Assembly: GCA_018650085.1 (NCBI GenBank)
Contig: JABIGQ010000028.1
Location: 1 to 32,202 of the forward strand
Direction of reading: 5' to 3'
DNA from: Candidatus Magasanikiibacteriota bacterium
GTDB taxonomy: Bacteria; Patescibacteriota; Patescibacteriia; Magasanikbacterales; UBA922
Length of the DNA stretch: 32,202 nt
Shown: positions 17,218 to 25,560 of the stretch, in pieces
Layout of the letters: each line of letters starts with the position of its first letter
Position numbering within the stretch: position 1 is the stretch's first letter
The notes under the pieces: generated by a model
What the model was told of the DNA's origin: nothing
The model's input: only the letters and a program-made list of their open reading frames with translations
Database searches by the model: none
Position numbers and translations under genes: made by a program

Positions 17218-18042
17218 CTAGAAGTGTACTTGGTTAGCAGGAATGTAGAGAAGAGCGCCTGGGTTTCCTCCCCAAGGGCCGTTCATATCTGGTCCATATT
17301 TGGTGATAATCAGTGCTCCATTTGAAAGTTTACAGAAACCAGAGCCCCATACATCTTTTTGTTGCATGATAGATTGGTTGTCTGATAGTGATAGAATTCC
17401 ACAGTTTGTAGAATTTCCTCTGTGCAAAAGGTATACCTTTTGTTGATGATTAATCCATAAGCCGTGGAGTGTGCCTACATTTGCAGGAACATGAGCTATT
17501 AAGGCTTTTCCTTTTGTAGAATGATAGCTCATTACTTGCATTTCTTTTTTAGATCGTGATCCCTCTAGTGTATAAAGGTAATCTTTTTCGATCTGCCATG
17601 AGAAAAGGCAATGGTCTTTATTTTGTGTAGTCATCGATGGATGTGCTACATGATTATATTGCCAGTTGCCATTATCTCTTGGTGAAATAACATGGATTTT
17701 AGGATGTGAATTCCTCGTATAGAGTATATCATTTCCTTTAAATCCTACACCATCTAGCCCGTTTCGTGCTTTGGTTTGATCAAAATCGGGGAATAGACGG
17801 TATTGTGCTCCACTAGCACCAGAAATAAAAGTAGTTTCCAGAACAAGCATATCATTTTGTAGGGAAGTTTTGATCAACATGATTCTGCTACCGAAGTAGT
17901 CAGCTATAGCAATTTGATCTCCATCTTCAGTATATTGGACAGCAATTCCCATCGGTTGAAACGGTAGGGGAATGTTTTGACGTGTTTTTGCTGGTATGGT
18001 GACCAGGCCACCACTAAAATGTGTGTTAAATCTGGTATCCAT
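17218..18042 (-). CDS. Putative beta-propeller protein, foreign-looking
   Basis: 274 residues from the ATG at 18042, chosen because AAGGTG, a good SD sequence, lies 6 nt upstream. An in-frame TTG at 18120 would add MTKLFFYCLILVNS..., but that codon is the TTG of a -35 box, so the longer form would precede its own transcript. The protein shows repeating beta-strand units (GIAVQYTEDGDQIAIADYFGSRIMLI, NDILYTRNSHPKIHVISP, GTLHGLWINHQQKVYLLHRG, NGALIITKYG) like NHL/SMP-30-type propellers. It has no close family that I recognise. No signal peptide in the short form. Sampled lines are 37-47% GC, against far lower in the flanking glycan genes. The opposite orientation, the SD sequence and the composition set it apart. 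Confidence 0.72.
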   Translation of the reverse strand: MDTRFNTHFSGGLVTIPAKTRQNIPLPFQPMGIAVQYTEDGDQIAIADYFGSRIMLIKTSLQNDMLVLETTFISGASGAQYRLFPDFDQTKARNGLDGVGFKGNDILYTRNSHPKIHVISPRDNGNWQYNHVAHPSMTTQNKDHCLFSWQIEKDYLYTLEGSRSKKEMQVMSYHSTKGKALIAHVPANVGTLHGLWINHQQKVYLLHRGNSTNCGILSLSDNQSIMQQKDVWGSGFCKLSNGALIITKYGPDMNGPWGGNPGALLYIPANQVHF

Positions 18043-18064
18043 GTTGTGCACCTTTTTGTAGTTT

Positions 18065-18083
18065 ATTCCATAAACTATGGAAT
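18065..18083. promoter_or_regulatory. Operator-like palindrome at the start of the propeller transcript
   Basis: ATTCCATA-AAC-TATGGAAT: 8-bp perfect arms around 3 nt. It lies directly downstream of the -10 (18092-18097) and about where transcription starts, and 22 nt before the start codon. It could be a repressor site or a 5' UTR hairpin. Confidence 0.5.
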
Positions 18084-18091
18084 TTACTAAT

Positions 18092-18120
18092 ATTAGACAA
18101 TAAAAAAACAATTTTGTCAA
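18092..18120 (-). promoter_or_regulatory. Promoter of the propeller gene
   Basis: On the reverse strand, TTGACA (18120-18115), a 17-nt spacer and TCTAAT (18097-18092). Its -35 is 6 nt from the -35 of the divergent forward promoter at 18127. Confidence 0.7.
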
Positions 18121-18126
18121 TGGTTA

Positions 18127-18155
18127 TTGACTTTGTCGGAGCTATTTAGTACAAT
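18127..18155 (+). promoter_or_regulatory. Promoter of the second glycan operon
   Basis: TTGACT (18127-18132), a 17-nt spacer, TACAAT (18150-18155), 33 nt before the ATG at 18189. The hexamers and spacing are identical to the promoter at 30567-30595. Confidence 0.82.
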
Positions 18156-18172
18156 ATGTATGTAATTTATTA

Positions 18173-18185
18173 GCTAAATCAAGCA
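18173..18185 (+). promoter_or_regulatory. Leader motif shared with the first glycan operon (copy 2)
   Basis: GCTAAATCAAGCA, 11 of 13 identical to 9228-9240, 3 nt before the ATG at 18189. Possible common control site; weak evidence from two copies. Confidence 0.3.
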
Positions 18186-18188
18186 TAT

Positions 18189-18920
18189 ATGGCATATATA
18201 ATTTCTGAATTACATGGGCAATATGGGGGAAAAATTGCAGTAGCAGAACAAATGATTTTACAATCTAAGTTTGGAGGAGCCGATGCTGTAAAAGTGCAAT
18301 TGTATAGTGAAGATTTTGATAAGAATAGCATGGATGGAGATAGCCCAGGTGATTTTTTGAGTTTGACATTTGAAGAATTGAAGTCTTTAAAAGAATATGC
18401 TGATATGCTTCATATTGATTTTTTTGCTTCATTTTTTGATGAGGAGAGAATGCAATGGTGTATAGATTTAGATCTTCCATATTTAAAAATTGCAAATTGG
18501 ATTTCAAGAGAAAAACCTGAATTAGTTGAAAAATCGATTGCTACTGGAAAAAAAGTAATTATATCTCTTAATAATGAACAGGCTAAAAAGGGGAAACCAT
18601 ATGAAGCAGAAAATGTAATTTATTTATATACGGAACCATTATATCCGGGACGTTTGGAAGATATGCATATACCTAATTTCGTAGATTCTTGGTTTTCAGG
18701 GTATAGCGATCATACTATTGGTAATACGGCTGCAACATATGCATTGGCACGTGGTGCTAAAATCTTAGAAAAGCATTTTACTGTTGGAAAAAGTTGGCAA
18801 AAAACAAAAGAAGGAGGACATGCATGTAGTATGGATGTAGATGATTTACGTCAATTGCATGAGTTTGCTAGAGGATTTAGTATTTTAGAATATAAAAAAG
18901 TATTTCAATATGAAAGTTAG
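18189..18920 (+). CDS. Short NeuB-family nonulosonate synthase-like protein
   Basis: 243 residues matching the TIM-barrel domain of sialic/legionaminic/pseudaminic acid synthases: ISELHGQYGGKIAVAEQMI, GGADAVKVQLY, FFASFFDEERMQW, DLPYLKIANW, GKKVIISL, and FSGYSDHTIGNTAATYALARGAKILEKHFTV near residues 175-205. The family condenses phosphoenolpyruvate with a hexosamine to make a nine-carbon acid. The C-terminal antifreeze-like (SAF) domain, about 60-100 residues in ordinary NeuB (about 340 residues), is absent, and the usual CTSxYP stretch is YTEPLYP. It overlaps the next gene by 11 nt. A NeuA-like gene two genes on supports a nonulosonate role; activity is uncertain. Confidence 0.8.
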   Translation: MAYIISELHGQYGGKIAVAEQMILQSKFGGADAVKVQLYSEDFDKNSMDGDSPGDFLSLTFEELKSLKEYADMLHIDFFASFFDEERMQWCIDLDLPYLKIANWISREKPELVEKSIATGKKVIISLNNEQAKKGKPYEAENVIYLYTEPLYPGRLEDMHIPNFVDSWFSGYSDHTIGNTAATYALARGAKILEKHFTVGKSWQKTKEGGHACSMDVDDLRQLHEFARGFSILEYKKVFQYES

Positions 18921-19560
18921 TATTATTGTGACAGCCTATAATTATGGGCAATTTATCGAAAGATGTTTACGTAGTTTATTAGATCAAAATTTTGATTCTA
19001 AAAAGTATGAAGTTATTGTAGTAGATGATGCTTCACAAGATAATACATTGGATATTTTACAAAAATATATAGATAAGTATGATAATTTACGTGTAATCGC
19101 AAATAAAGAAAATGTTGGTGTTGCAGAATCAAGTAATAGGGGAATCCGAGAAAGTCTTGGGCAGTTTGTAGTGCGTGTGGACGCTGATGATTATGTAAAT
19201 GGTAATTTCATTTTATTTTTATCTGCATATCTAGAAGCAAATAATGCACTTTTAGGTGTTGCTTGTGATTATGTAAAAGTATCTAATGACGAAAGTTCTG
19301 TAGAACGATTTTATGCAACCGAGGAACCCATTTCCTGTGGAATCATGTATCGTAAAGATCTATTGGTAGAAGGAGGGTTATATAATAGTGATTTTCGTCA
19401 TTGTGAAGAAAAAGAATTGCGTGCTCGTTTGGGGAATAAATATCATATTGATAATTTAAAGATACCTTTATATAGATACAGAATTCATGGAGAAAATAAA
19501 ACAACTAATGTAGAGGAACTTAAGGAATTTGATAAAAAAATAAAAGAACTTTATTCTTAG
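18910..19560 (+). CDS. Family 2 glycosyltransferase (GT-A)
   Basis: 216 residues, short for GT2 but with the catalytic core complete: VSIIVTAYNYGQFIERCLRSLL, VIVVDDASQDNT, a metal site VVRVDADDYV near 91, and HCEEKELRARLG towards the C-terminus. It sits between the NeuB-like and NeuA-like genes and overlaps the former by 11 nt. The setting may mean it handles a nonulosonate-containing chain, though nonulosonate transferases are usually of other families. The donor is unknown. Confidence 0.9.
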   Translation: MKVSIIVTAYNYGQFIERCLRSLLDQNFDSKKYEVIVVDDASQDNTLDILQKYIDKYDNLRVIANKENVGVAESSNRGIRESLGQFVVRVDADDYVNGNFILFLSAYLEANNALLGVACDYVKVSNDESSVERFYATEEPISCGIMYRKDLLVEGGLYNSDFRHCEEKELRARLGNKYHIDNLKIPLYRYRIHGENKTTNVEELKEFDKKIKELYS

Positions 19561-19565
19561 ATTAT

Positions 19566-20144
19566 ATGCATAAAGATAAACATATTATTGCCGTTATTCC
19601 TGCGCGTGGTGGCTCAAAACGATTAAAATATAAAAATATTTATCAAGTATTGGGGAAACCTATGCTTGCGTGGGCAATAGATGCCTGTAAAGGATCTCAA
19701 CATATTGATGAAATTTATGTTTCAAGTGAGGATATAAAGATTTTGACTGTTGCGGAGACACATGGGGCAAAATTAATTAAACGTCCCTCTGAATTATCTG
19801 AGGATCATGTATTTAAAATGGTCCCAATTCGTCATGCTGTGCAGGATATATTAGATAATCCACAAGAAAAGAACCCGGATGTTGTTATAATTGTTCAAGC
19901 AAATTCACCAGAAATAAAAACAAATGATTTGGATGGAGCAATACAGAAACTATTTGAACATAATCGTCAAGAAATTTTTTCAGTTGATAATAATTTAAAT
20001 CAAAATGCTTCATTTCGTGTTATAACACGAGAAGGTGTTTTTCAAAAAGAATTGAGTACAAACTGTGGTGTGTATATAACAAATGAGTATGATGTACATA
20101 CAAAAGAAGATGTAGAAGAAGTTGAAAAACGTATAAAAAAATAA
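19566..20144 (+). CDS. NeuA-like CMP-nonulosonate cytidylyltransferase, short form
   Basis: 192 residues. The nucleotide-binding start AVIPARGGSKRLKYKNIYQVLGKPML is clear (about 9-34), followed by IDEIYVSSEDIKI, IIVQANSPEIKTNDLDGAI (the position of LQPTSPLR in the family), and a C-terminal YDVHTKEDVEEVEK that stands for the usual DIDTPEDLELAE. The family uses CTP to activate sialic, legionaminic or pseudaminic acid, or Kdo. At 192 residues it lacks about 30-40 from the substrate-binding middle. Ordinary nucleotidyltransferases for other sugars are the main alternative. Confidence 0.8.
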   Translation: MHKDKHIIAVIPARGGSKRLKYKNIYQVLGKPMLAWAIDACKGSQHIDEIYVSSEDIKILTVAETHGAKLIKRPSELSEDHVFKMVPIRHAVQDILDNPQEKNPDVVIIVQANSPEIKTNDLDGAIQKLFEHNRQEIFSVDNNLNQNASFRVITREGVFQKELSTNCGVYITNEYDVHTKEDVEEVEKRIKK

Positions 20145-20147
20145 TTT

Positions 20148-21890
20148 ATGTGTGGTATTGCTGGAATTATTTCTTCACAATCGATTTTATCAAATCAAGT
20201 TCCAAAGATGATTGCTTCAATGAAGCATCGTGGGCCAGATGATGAAGGTTTCCATCATAATAAACAGATTAGTATTGGTCAAAGTCGACTGTCTATTATT
20301 GATTTATCTGGGGGACACCAACCAATGTATAGTGATGATAATACATTGGTTCTTGCTTTTAATGGAGAAATTTATAATTATGTAGAATTACGAGTAGATT
20401 TGATAAAAAAGGGATATATATTTAATACACAAAGTGATTCAGAAGTATTAATTCATTTATATAAAGAGTACGGAAAAGACATGCTCGATTTATTAAATGG
20501 TATGTTCGTTTTTTCCATTATAGATTATAATAAAGAAGAAGTGTTTTTTGCACGTGATAGAATAGGCATTAAGCCGCTTTATTATTTTTGGAAAGATGGT
20601 ATGTTTGCATTTGCTTCAGAAATACAGGGGTTAACGTCTATTTTTGAAATTAAAAAAAATCTTACTATTAATATGGATGCTGTCTGGCATTATTTTAGTT
20701 TATTATATATTCCGCAGCCTCTTACTATCTATAATGAACTTCATGTATTCCCCGCAGGGAATTATGCTACCGTTTCTTTTGGAGCAAAAAATATTTCTAT
20801 AGTTGAATATTGGCGTCCTGTTATTAATGAAAAAAAATATAATAGCATTGAAGAATGTGCAGATAAATTGCAAGCATTAATATACGATGCTGTAAAGTTA
20901 CGTATGCGTAGTGATGTCCCATACGGCGCATATTTATCTGGTGGAGTTGATTCAACAATGATTGTGGCTAATATGACTAACTGTTCTTCTGATTTATTGA
21001 AAACATTTACAGCAAGGGTACATGATAGTGATTTAGATGAACATGAATATGCACTTGAAGCCTCAAAAAAATTTGGGACAATACATACTATTATAGATGT
21101 TCATGATATAGATTTTGATACCATGGCTCACCTTATTTCTTTTTTCGGGCAACCATTTGCAGATTCATCTATATTTCCTACATATCTTATTTCTAAAAAA
21201 ATTAGAGGATATGTCACTGTTGTACTTGGTGGAGATGGTGGAGATGAGTTATTTTCAGGATATGATAAATATTCAGCGTTATTAGAAGATGACTCTGACG
21301 TGACTGTAAAAAAATCATTTATCAATCGCGTTCCTGATGAAATAAAAGAACAATTATTTACTAAAAAATTTTTAGCAAAGAAAAAAAAAGATACTTATAG
21401 TTTTTTATGTTCTCATACACATAATCAAAATTATAAGGGGCATGATTTAATGCGTTTTTTAGATGTTGAATATTTTCTTAAATCTGATATTTTAGAAAAA
21501 GTAGATCATATGAGTATGGCGAATTCATTAGAAGCACGCGTTCCTTTGTTGGACCATCGTATTATCGAGTTTGCTTTAGGTATCCCTAATAAATTTTTAG
21601 TATCTAAAACAAGAAATAAAGTATTATTGAAACATCTTTTAGAGAGGCAGATGTCTAAAGAATTTGTTAATCGTCAAAAAATCGGGTTTATGTTGCCTAT
21701 TGCCTCATGGTTACGTGATTTTTCAGATAATATTCTTGATTTACCATGTGTTTCTGAATTAGAACATGTCTTTGATAAAGAAGCATTAAGTAATATGATT
21801 AGAGACTATAAGCAAGGTGATGATAAGTATGGGAATATATTATTTGCTTATATTGTTTTTTGTTATTGGACATCTTTACATACTTTTTAG
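20148..21890 (+). CDS. asnB: Glutamine-hydrolysing asparagine synthase-type amidotransferase
   Basis: 580 residues, complete. The N-terminal Ntn glutaminase begins MCGIAGIISS with catalytic Cys2, then MKHRGPDDEGF, SRLSIIDLSGGHQP and AFNGEIYN. The synthetase domain has the PP-loop YLSGGVDST (SGGVDS 264-269) and LGGDGGDELFSGY. Such proteins make asparagine, but in surface-polysaccharide clusters AsnB-like enzymes often amidate a sugar acid or a modified residue. With a nonulosonate and a UDP-glucuronate pathway nearby, uronamide or amidated acid formation is possible. This cannot be settled from sequence. It starts 3 nt after the NeuA-like gene. Confidence 0.93.
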   Translation: MCGIAGIISSQSILSNQVPKMIASMKHRGPDDEGFHHNKQISIGQSRLSIIDLSGGHQPMYSDDNTLVLAFNGEIYNYVELRVDLIKKGYIFNTQSDSEVLIHLYKEYGKDMLDLLNGMFVFSIIDYNKEEVFFARDRIGIKPLYYFWKDGMFAFASEIQGLTSIFEIKKNLTINMDAVWHYFSLLYIPQPLTIYNELHVFPAGNYATVSFGAKNISIVEYWRPVINEKKYNSIEECADKLQALIYDAVKLRMRSDVPYGAYLSGGVDSTMIVANMTNCSSDLLKTFTARVHDSDLDEHEYALEASKKFGTIHTIIDVHDIDFDTMAHLISFFGQPFADSSIFPTYLISKKIRGYVTVVLGGDGGDELFSGYDKYSALLEDDSDVTVKKSFINRVPDEIKEQLFTKKFLAKKKKDTYSFLCSHTHNQNYKGHDLMRFLDVEYFLKSDILEKVDHMSMANSLEARVPLLDHRIIEFALGIPNKFLVSKTRNKVLLKHLLERQMSKEFVNRQKIGFMLPIASWLRDFSDNILDLPCVSELEHVFDKEALSNMIRDYKQGDDKYGNILFAYIVFCYWTSLHTF

Positions 21891-21897
21891 TTATTAT

Positions 21898-23691
21898 ATG
21901 ATTTTTGATAAAGAAAAAATAAATTATTTTAAAAAAGCATTTTTATACTTAAAGAAATATAGCAAATTGTCTTTTTTAGTTATTATATTTGCAATACTCA
22001 GTTCTTTTTTTGAAGGATTTGGTATTGGTACTATTATTCCATTATTTCAGTGGTTAATGGATCCATCAAGTCTTGATTTTTCTTCAATCCCATATGGAGA
22101 AGCTATTGAACTATTTTTATCTCAGTATGAACAAAGTACTGTATTAATAAGTTTGGTAGTTTTTATATTTAGTATGAATACTTTGAAAAATATTTTTACT
22201 TATTTAAATACTATTATAGTTAATAAAATATCTAATTATATCAAACGTGATTTGCAGGTAGATTTATTTAGTGCGATTACCAAATCGGGTTTGTCTTTTT
22301 TTCAGTCAATGCGCTCGGGGCATCTTATTGGAAGTATTTCTATTTACGCGGATAATGTGTCTCATTTTATTTTTTCTTTATTAAATTTCATTATTGTATC
22401 TTCTCGTATTGTTATTTATATAGCATTATTGTTATTGATTTCATGGCATTTTACTATTTTTGTGGGTATTGTTGGGATATGTATATTACCAGTTATTCGT
22501 TTGGTACTTGTGCGTATTCGTAGGATTGGTTTTCGCATTGCGGAACATGTTTCAGGTATTCATTCACGAATGAGTGAGATGTTTACAAATATCACACTTA
22601 TGAAGATTTTTGGTACTGAAGAATTAGAAACAAAAAAATTTGCAGAAGAAAGTCATAATTTAGCTCATAATTATTATATGGGTTCAGTGTATTCTAATAT
22701 ATTAAATCCTTTTTCAGAGATTGTTGTTATGGGGCTATTGTTATTGATTGGAGTTTTTCTATTTTTATATGGAGGCGCAACACAAAAAATGCTTGTTCCA
22801 GCTATTATTGCATATATTTATGTATTTTCTCGTTTATACACACAAATAAATAATTTCATACGTTTATTATCGACCGTTTATGCATATATTGAACCATTTA
22901 AAAAATATGAGAATTTGTTAAAGCAAGCAAAAAATGGTAAAATAATTTTTGGGGATAAAAAAATAAATAAATTTTCTAAAGGAATTGAATTTGAACATGT
23001 TTCATTTGCATATGGTGAAAGAACTGTATTACAAAATTTATCCTTATCTATAAAGAAAGGAAATTTTGTTGCATTTGTAGGTGCCACGGGTACTGGGAAA
23101 AGTACAATTGCCCATCTTATTTCAGGTCTATATGTTGTCAATGAGGGTAAAATTAGTATAGATGGAGAAAATATAAATGATATAGATGTATATGATTGGA
23201 GAAAGCATATAGGGTATGTTTCTCAAGATATAATGCTTTTTAATGATTCAATAAAAAATAATATTGCCTATGGCGTTTCTGATGTATCTTCTAAGGAGAT
23301 AGTAAATGCAGCAAAAGCGGCTAATATTCATGAATTTATCAGAACTTTACCAGAAGGTTATGATACAAATTTGGGTGAAAGGGGAGTTCGATTATCTGGT
23401 GGTCAAAGACAGCGTATTGCTATTGCACGTGCATTAGTTCGTAAACCAGATATATTAATTTTAGATGAAGCTACAAGTTCTTTAGATGTGAAAGTAGAGA
23501 AACAAATACAAGAAGAGTTGCGTGAATTATTTAAAGGGAAAACAATTATTGCTATTGCCCATCGTTTGTCTACTATTGTGGATGCTGATAATATTTTTGT
23601 ATTACATAATGGAACTATTTTAGAATCAGGAACACATGAAAAATTAATTAAACAAAAAGGTTTTTATACTCAATTATATAATTTACAATAA
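21898..23691 (+). CDS. ABC exporter (MsbA/PglK-type fused permease-ATPase)
   Basis: 597 residues from the ATG at 21898; the in-frame start at 21817 lies inside asnB. The N-terminal domain has about six membrane helices (residues 15-330). The ATPase domain has Walker A GATGTGKST (395-403), Q-loop YVSQDIMLFN, signature LSGGQRQR (499-506), Walker B ILILDEATSSLD, and switch His in IAIAHRLS. It is a half-transporter acting as a homodimer. In this setting its most likely cargo is a lipid-linked glycan, as for PglK and MsbA, so it may be the flippase of the locus; no Wzx is seen in the window. Confidence 0.93.
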   Translation: MIFDKEKINYFKKAFLYLKKYSKLSFLVIIFAILSSFFEGFGIGTIIPLFQWLMDPSSLDFSSIPYGEAIELFLSQYEQSTVLISLVVFIFSMNTLKNIFTYLNTIIVNKISNYIKRDLQVDLFSAITKSGLSFFQSMRSGHLIGSISIYADNVSHFIFSLLNFIIVSSRIVIYIALLLLISWHFTIFVGIVGICILPVIRLVLVRIRRIGFRIAEHVSGIHSRMSEMFTNITLMKIFGTEELETKKFAEESHNLAHNYYMGSVYSNILNPFSEIVVMGLLLLIGVFLFLYGGATQKMLVPAIIAYIYVFSRLYTQINNFIRLLSTVYAYIEPFKKYENLLKQAKNGKIIFGDKKINKFSKGIEFEHVSFAYGERTVLQNLSLSIKKGNFVAFVGATGTGKSTIAHLISGLYVVNEGKISIDGENINDIDVYDWRKHIGYVSQDIMLFNDSIKNNIAYGVSDVSSKEIVNAAKAANIHEFIRTLPEGYDTNLGERGVRLSGGQRQRIAIARALVRKPDILILDEATSSLDVKVEKQIQEELRELFKGKTIIAIAHRLSTIVDADNIFVLHNGTILESGTHEKLIKQKGFYTQLYNLQ

Positions 23692-23692
23692 T

Positions 23693-24583
23693 ATGGGAAA
23701 TCAATATGAGGGCATTGTCATCGATATAAATAAAAAACATGATGATATTAATAAAAGTAATGTTATGAGTAAGTCTTCTCATACAAATAATTTTTTTGTG
23801 AGTAGTTTTTATAAAATTTTGTTTTATTTTGGTTGGTATCAACGTCTTGTAGATAGTGGGTTTATACGTGGGTGGTTCCATGAATTTCAGGAGTATTGGG
23901 TATATTCTTTAGGCGGAAGACCTATAAGGTTACATGATTTTTTCTTTTTATACTCTTGGTATCGAGTTGAGTATCAAAATGTTGAATTAGATGATGAAGA
24001 AGATAAAGTGAAATTTTTATATTCATGGCAAAAACCAGAGAATATTTATTCTGTTTTTGGTGCTGTATATAGATATGCATTATCTCCATTTCAATATTTT
24101 GTATATAGAAAATATTTAAAGAAAGGTACTCGTATATTAGAATATGGTTGTGGTGTTGCCCCAATTATTTCTAGTCTTATAAATGATAAAAATGTTGATT
24201 TTGATTTTACTATTGCAGATATTCCACAATTTACATTTCATTATGCAAAATGGCGTTTAAAACAATTTGGAGTAAATATAATTGATATAGATCCAAATAT
24301 ATTACCAAAATTCCCACATTCATATGATACTATATTTTTATCAGAAGTATTAGAGCATTTACCAAATCCAGATGAAGTTATACAGCATTTGACAAAGCAT
24401 CTTGTTTCTGGTGGGCATCTTATATTTGACTATCTTATTTCAGATTGTGATGGTTTAGATACAAAAGGTGGTTTTTTTGAGCGTAAACAAGTATTAGAAC
24501 ATATAGAAAAGCATTATGATATCGTAATGGGGAAAGTAGATTATGATAATCATATGGGAAGAACAATAGCAAGGAAAAAATAA
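23693..24583 (+). CDS. SAM-dependent methyltransferase with N-terminal extension
   Basis: 296 residues. The first 140 form an extension rich in aromatic residues (FYKILFYFGWYQRLV, WFHEFQEYWVYSLGG). Then comes the class I fold: RILEYGCGVAPIISSLI (about 147-163), FTIADIPQFTFHYAKW, YDTIFLSEVLEHLPNPDEVI, and GGHLIFDYLIS. It starts 1 nt after the ABC gene, so it is co-transcribed. Probably modifies a sugar or lipid carrier intermediate; the target is unknown. Confidence 0.83.
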   Translation: MGNQYEGIVIDINKKHDDINKSNVMSKSSHTNNFFVSSFYKILFYFGWYQRLVDSGFIRGWFHEFQEYWVYSLGGRPIRLHDFFFLYSWYRVEYQNVELDDEEDKVKFLYSWQKPENIYSVFGAVYRYALSPFQYFVYRKYLKKGTRILEYGCGVAPIISSLINDKNVDFDFTIADIPQFTFHYAKWRLKQFGVNIIDIDPNILPKFPHSYDTIFLSEVLEHLPNPDEVIQHLTKHLVSGGHLIFDYLISDCDGLDTKGGFFERKQVLEHIEKHYDIVMGKVDYDNHMGRTIARKK

Positions 24584-24586
24584 TTT

Positions 24587-25558
24587 ATGAAGGTATATAT
24601 ATTAGATACAATTAAGAAAGGTGCTTGGGGGGGCGGTAATCAGTTTTTACGAGCATTGCGTAATATATATATGCAAAAAGGGGTATATACAGAAGATATA
24701 GAAAATGCTGATCTTATTATTTATAATAGTTATCAATCACTTACTGAAGTAGTGAGGTATAGAAAGAAATATCCTAATAAATTTTTTGTACATAGATTGG
24801 GCCCAGTTTTTTCATATCATCGTGGACAAAAGTGGAAATTAATTGATAAATTACTTGTTTTTTTTGCTAATCATATAGCAGATGCTGTTGTATTTCAATC
24901 TGAATGGACAAAAAAAGAATATATAAAATTGGGGTTCAATTTAGATATACCTTATAGTGTTATATATAATGCAGTGGATAATAAAATTTTTTTTAGTGGG
25001 AATAATAAAATTTTTAATAAAAAAAAGATACGATTAATCGGCACAAGTTGGTCAAAAAATAGACAAAAAGGATTTGAGTACTATAAATACTTAGATAAGA
25101 ATTTAGATTGGGATAGATATGAAATGACATTTGTAGGGAATAGCCCTTTTCTTTTTTCTTCTATAAATCATATATCACCAGTATCCTCTAAAGAATTAGC
25201 TTATATTTTAAAATCACATGATATATTTATTGCACCTATGTCTAAAGATGCTTGCTCAAATTCAATATTAGAAGCATTATCTTGTGGTCTACCGGTGGTT
25301 GCTTTAGATAGTGGGGCAAATAGAGAGTTAGTGAAAGAATCAGAAATGTTATTTTCTGATAAAGAAGATTTTTTAAGGGTAATCACACATGTTGTAAATA
25401 ATTATAATAGAATCCAGAGAAATATAGTAGTTCCTAATATATTGGGTGTATCAACGGCGTATTTAGATGTAATAAAAAAGAAAAAACAGGTATCATTTAT
25501 TTTGCTTATGTTAATGTCTGGTATTTTAGTAATATTATCATTTAAATCTAAAAAATAA
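24587..25558 (+). CDS. Family 4 glycosyltransferase with C-terminal membrane helix
   Basis: 323 residues. The N-terminal KVYILDTIKKGAWGGGNQFL is followed by NADLIIYNSYQSL and VVFQSEWTKKEYIKLGF. The donor-binding half has YSVIYNAVDNKIF, KIRLIGTSWSKNRQKGFEYY, and the E-x7-E region (SKDACSNSILEALSCGLPVVALD). The last 25 residues (FILLMLMSGILVILSFK) form a membrane helix with a Lys-rich end, which is unusual for GT4 and would hold it at the inner face near the lipid-linked acceptor. Specificity unknown. Confidence 0.87.
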   Translation: MKVYILDTIKKGAWGGGNQFLRALRNIYMQKGVYTEDIENADLIIYNSYQSLTEVVRYRKKYPNKFFVHRLGPVFSYHRGQKWKLIDKLLVFFANHIADAVVFQSEWTKKEYIKLGFNLDIPYSVIYNAVDNKIFFSGNNKIFNKKKIRLIGTSWSKNRQKGFEYYKYLDKNLDWDRYEMTFVGNSPFLFSSINHISPVSSKELAYILKSHDIFIAPMSKDACSNSILEALSCGLPVVALDSGANRELVKESEMLFSDKEDFLRVITHVVNNYNRIQRNIVVPNILGVSTAYLDVIKKKKQVSFILLMLMSGILVILSFKSKK

Positions 25559-25560
25559 TT

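Noticed and set aside
18043-18120. N-terminal extension of the propeller protein from TTG at 18120, resembling a signal peptide
   Set aside because: The TTG is the first half of the -35 box and the extension contains the -10 and the palindrome; the ATG at 18042 has an SD sequence at proper spacing.
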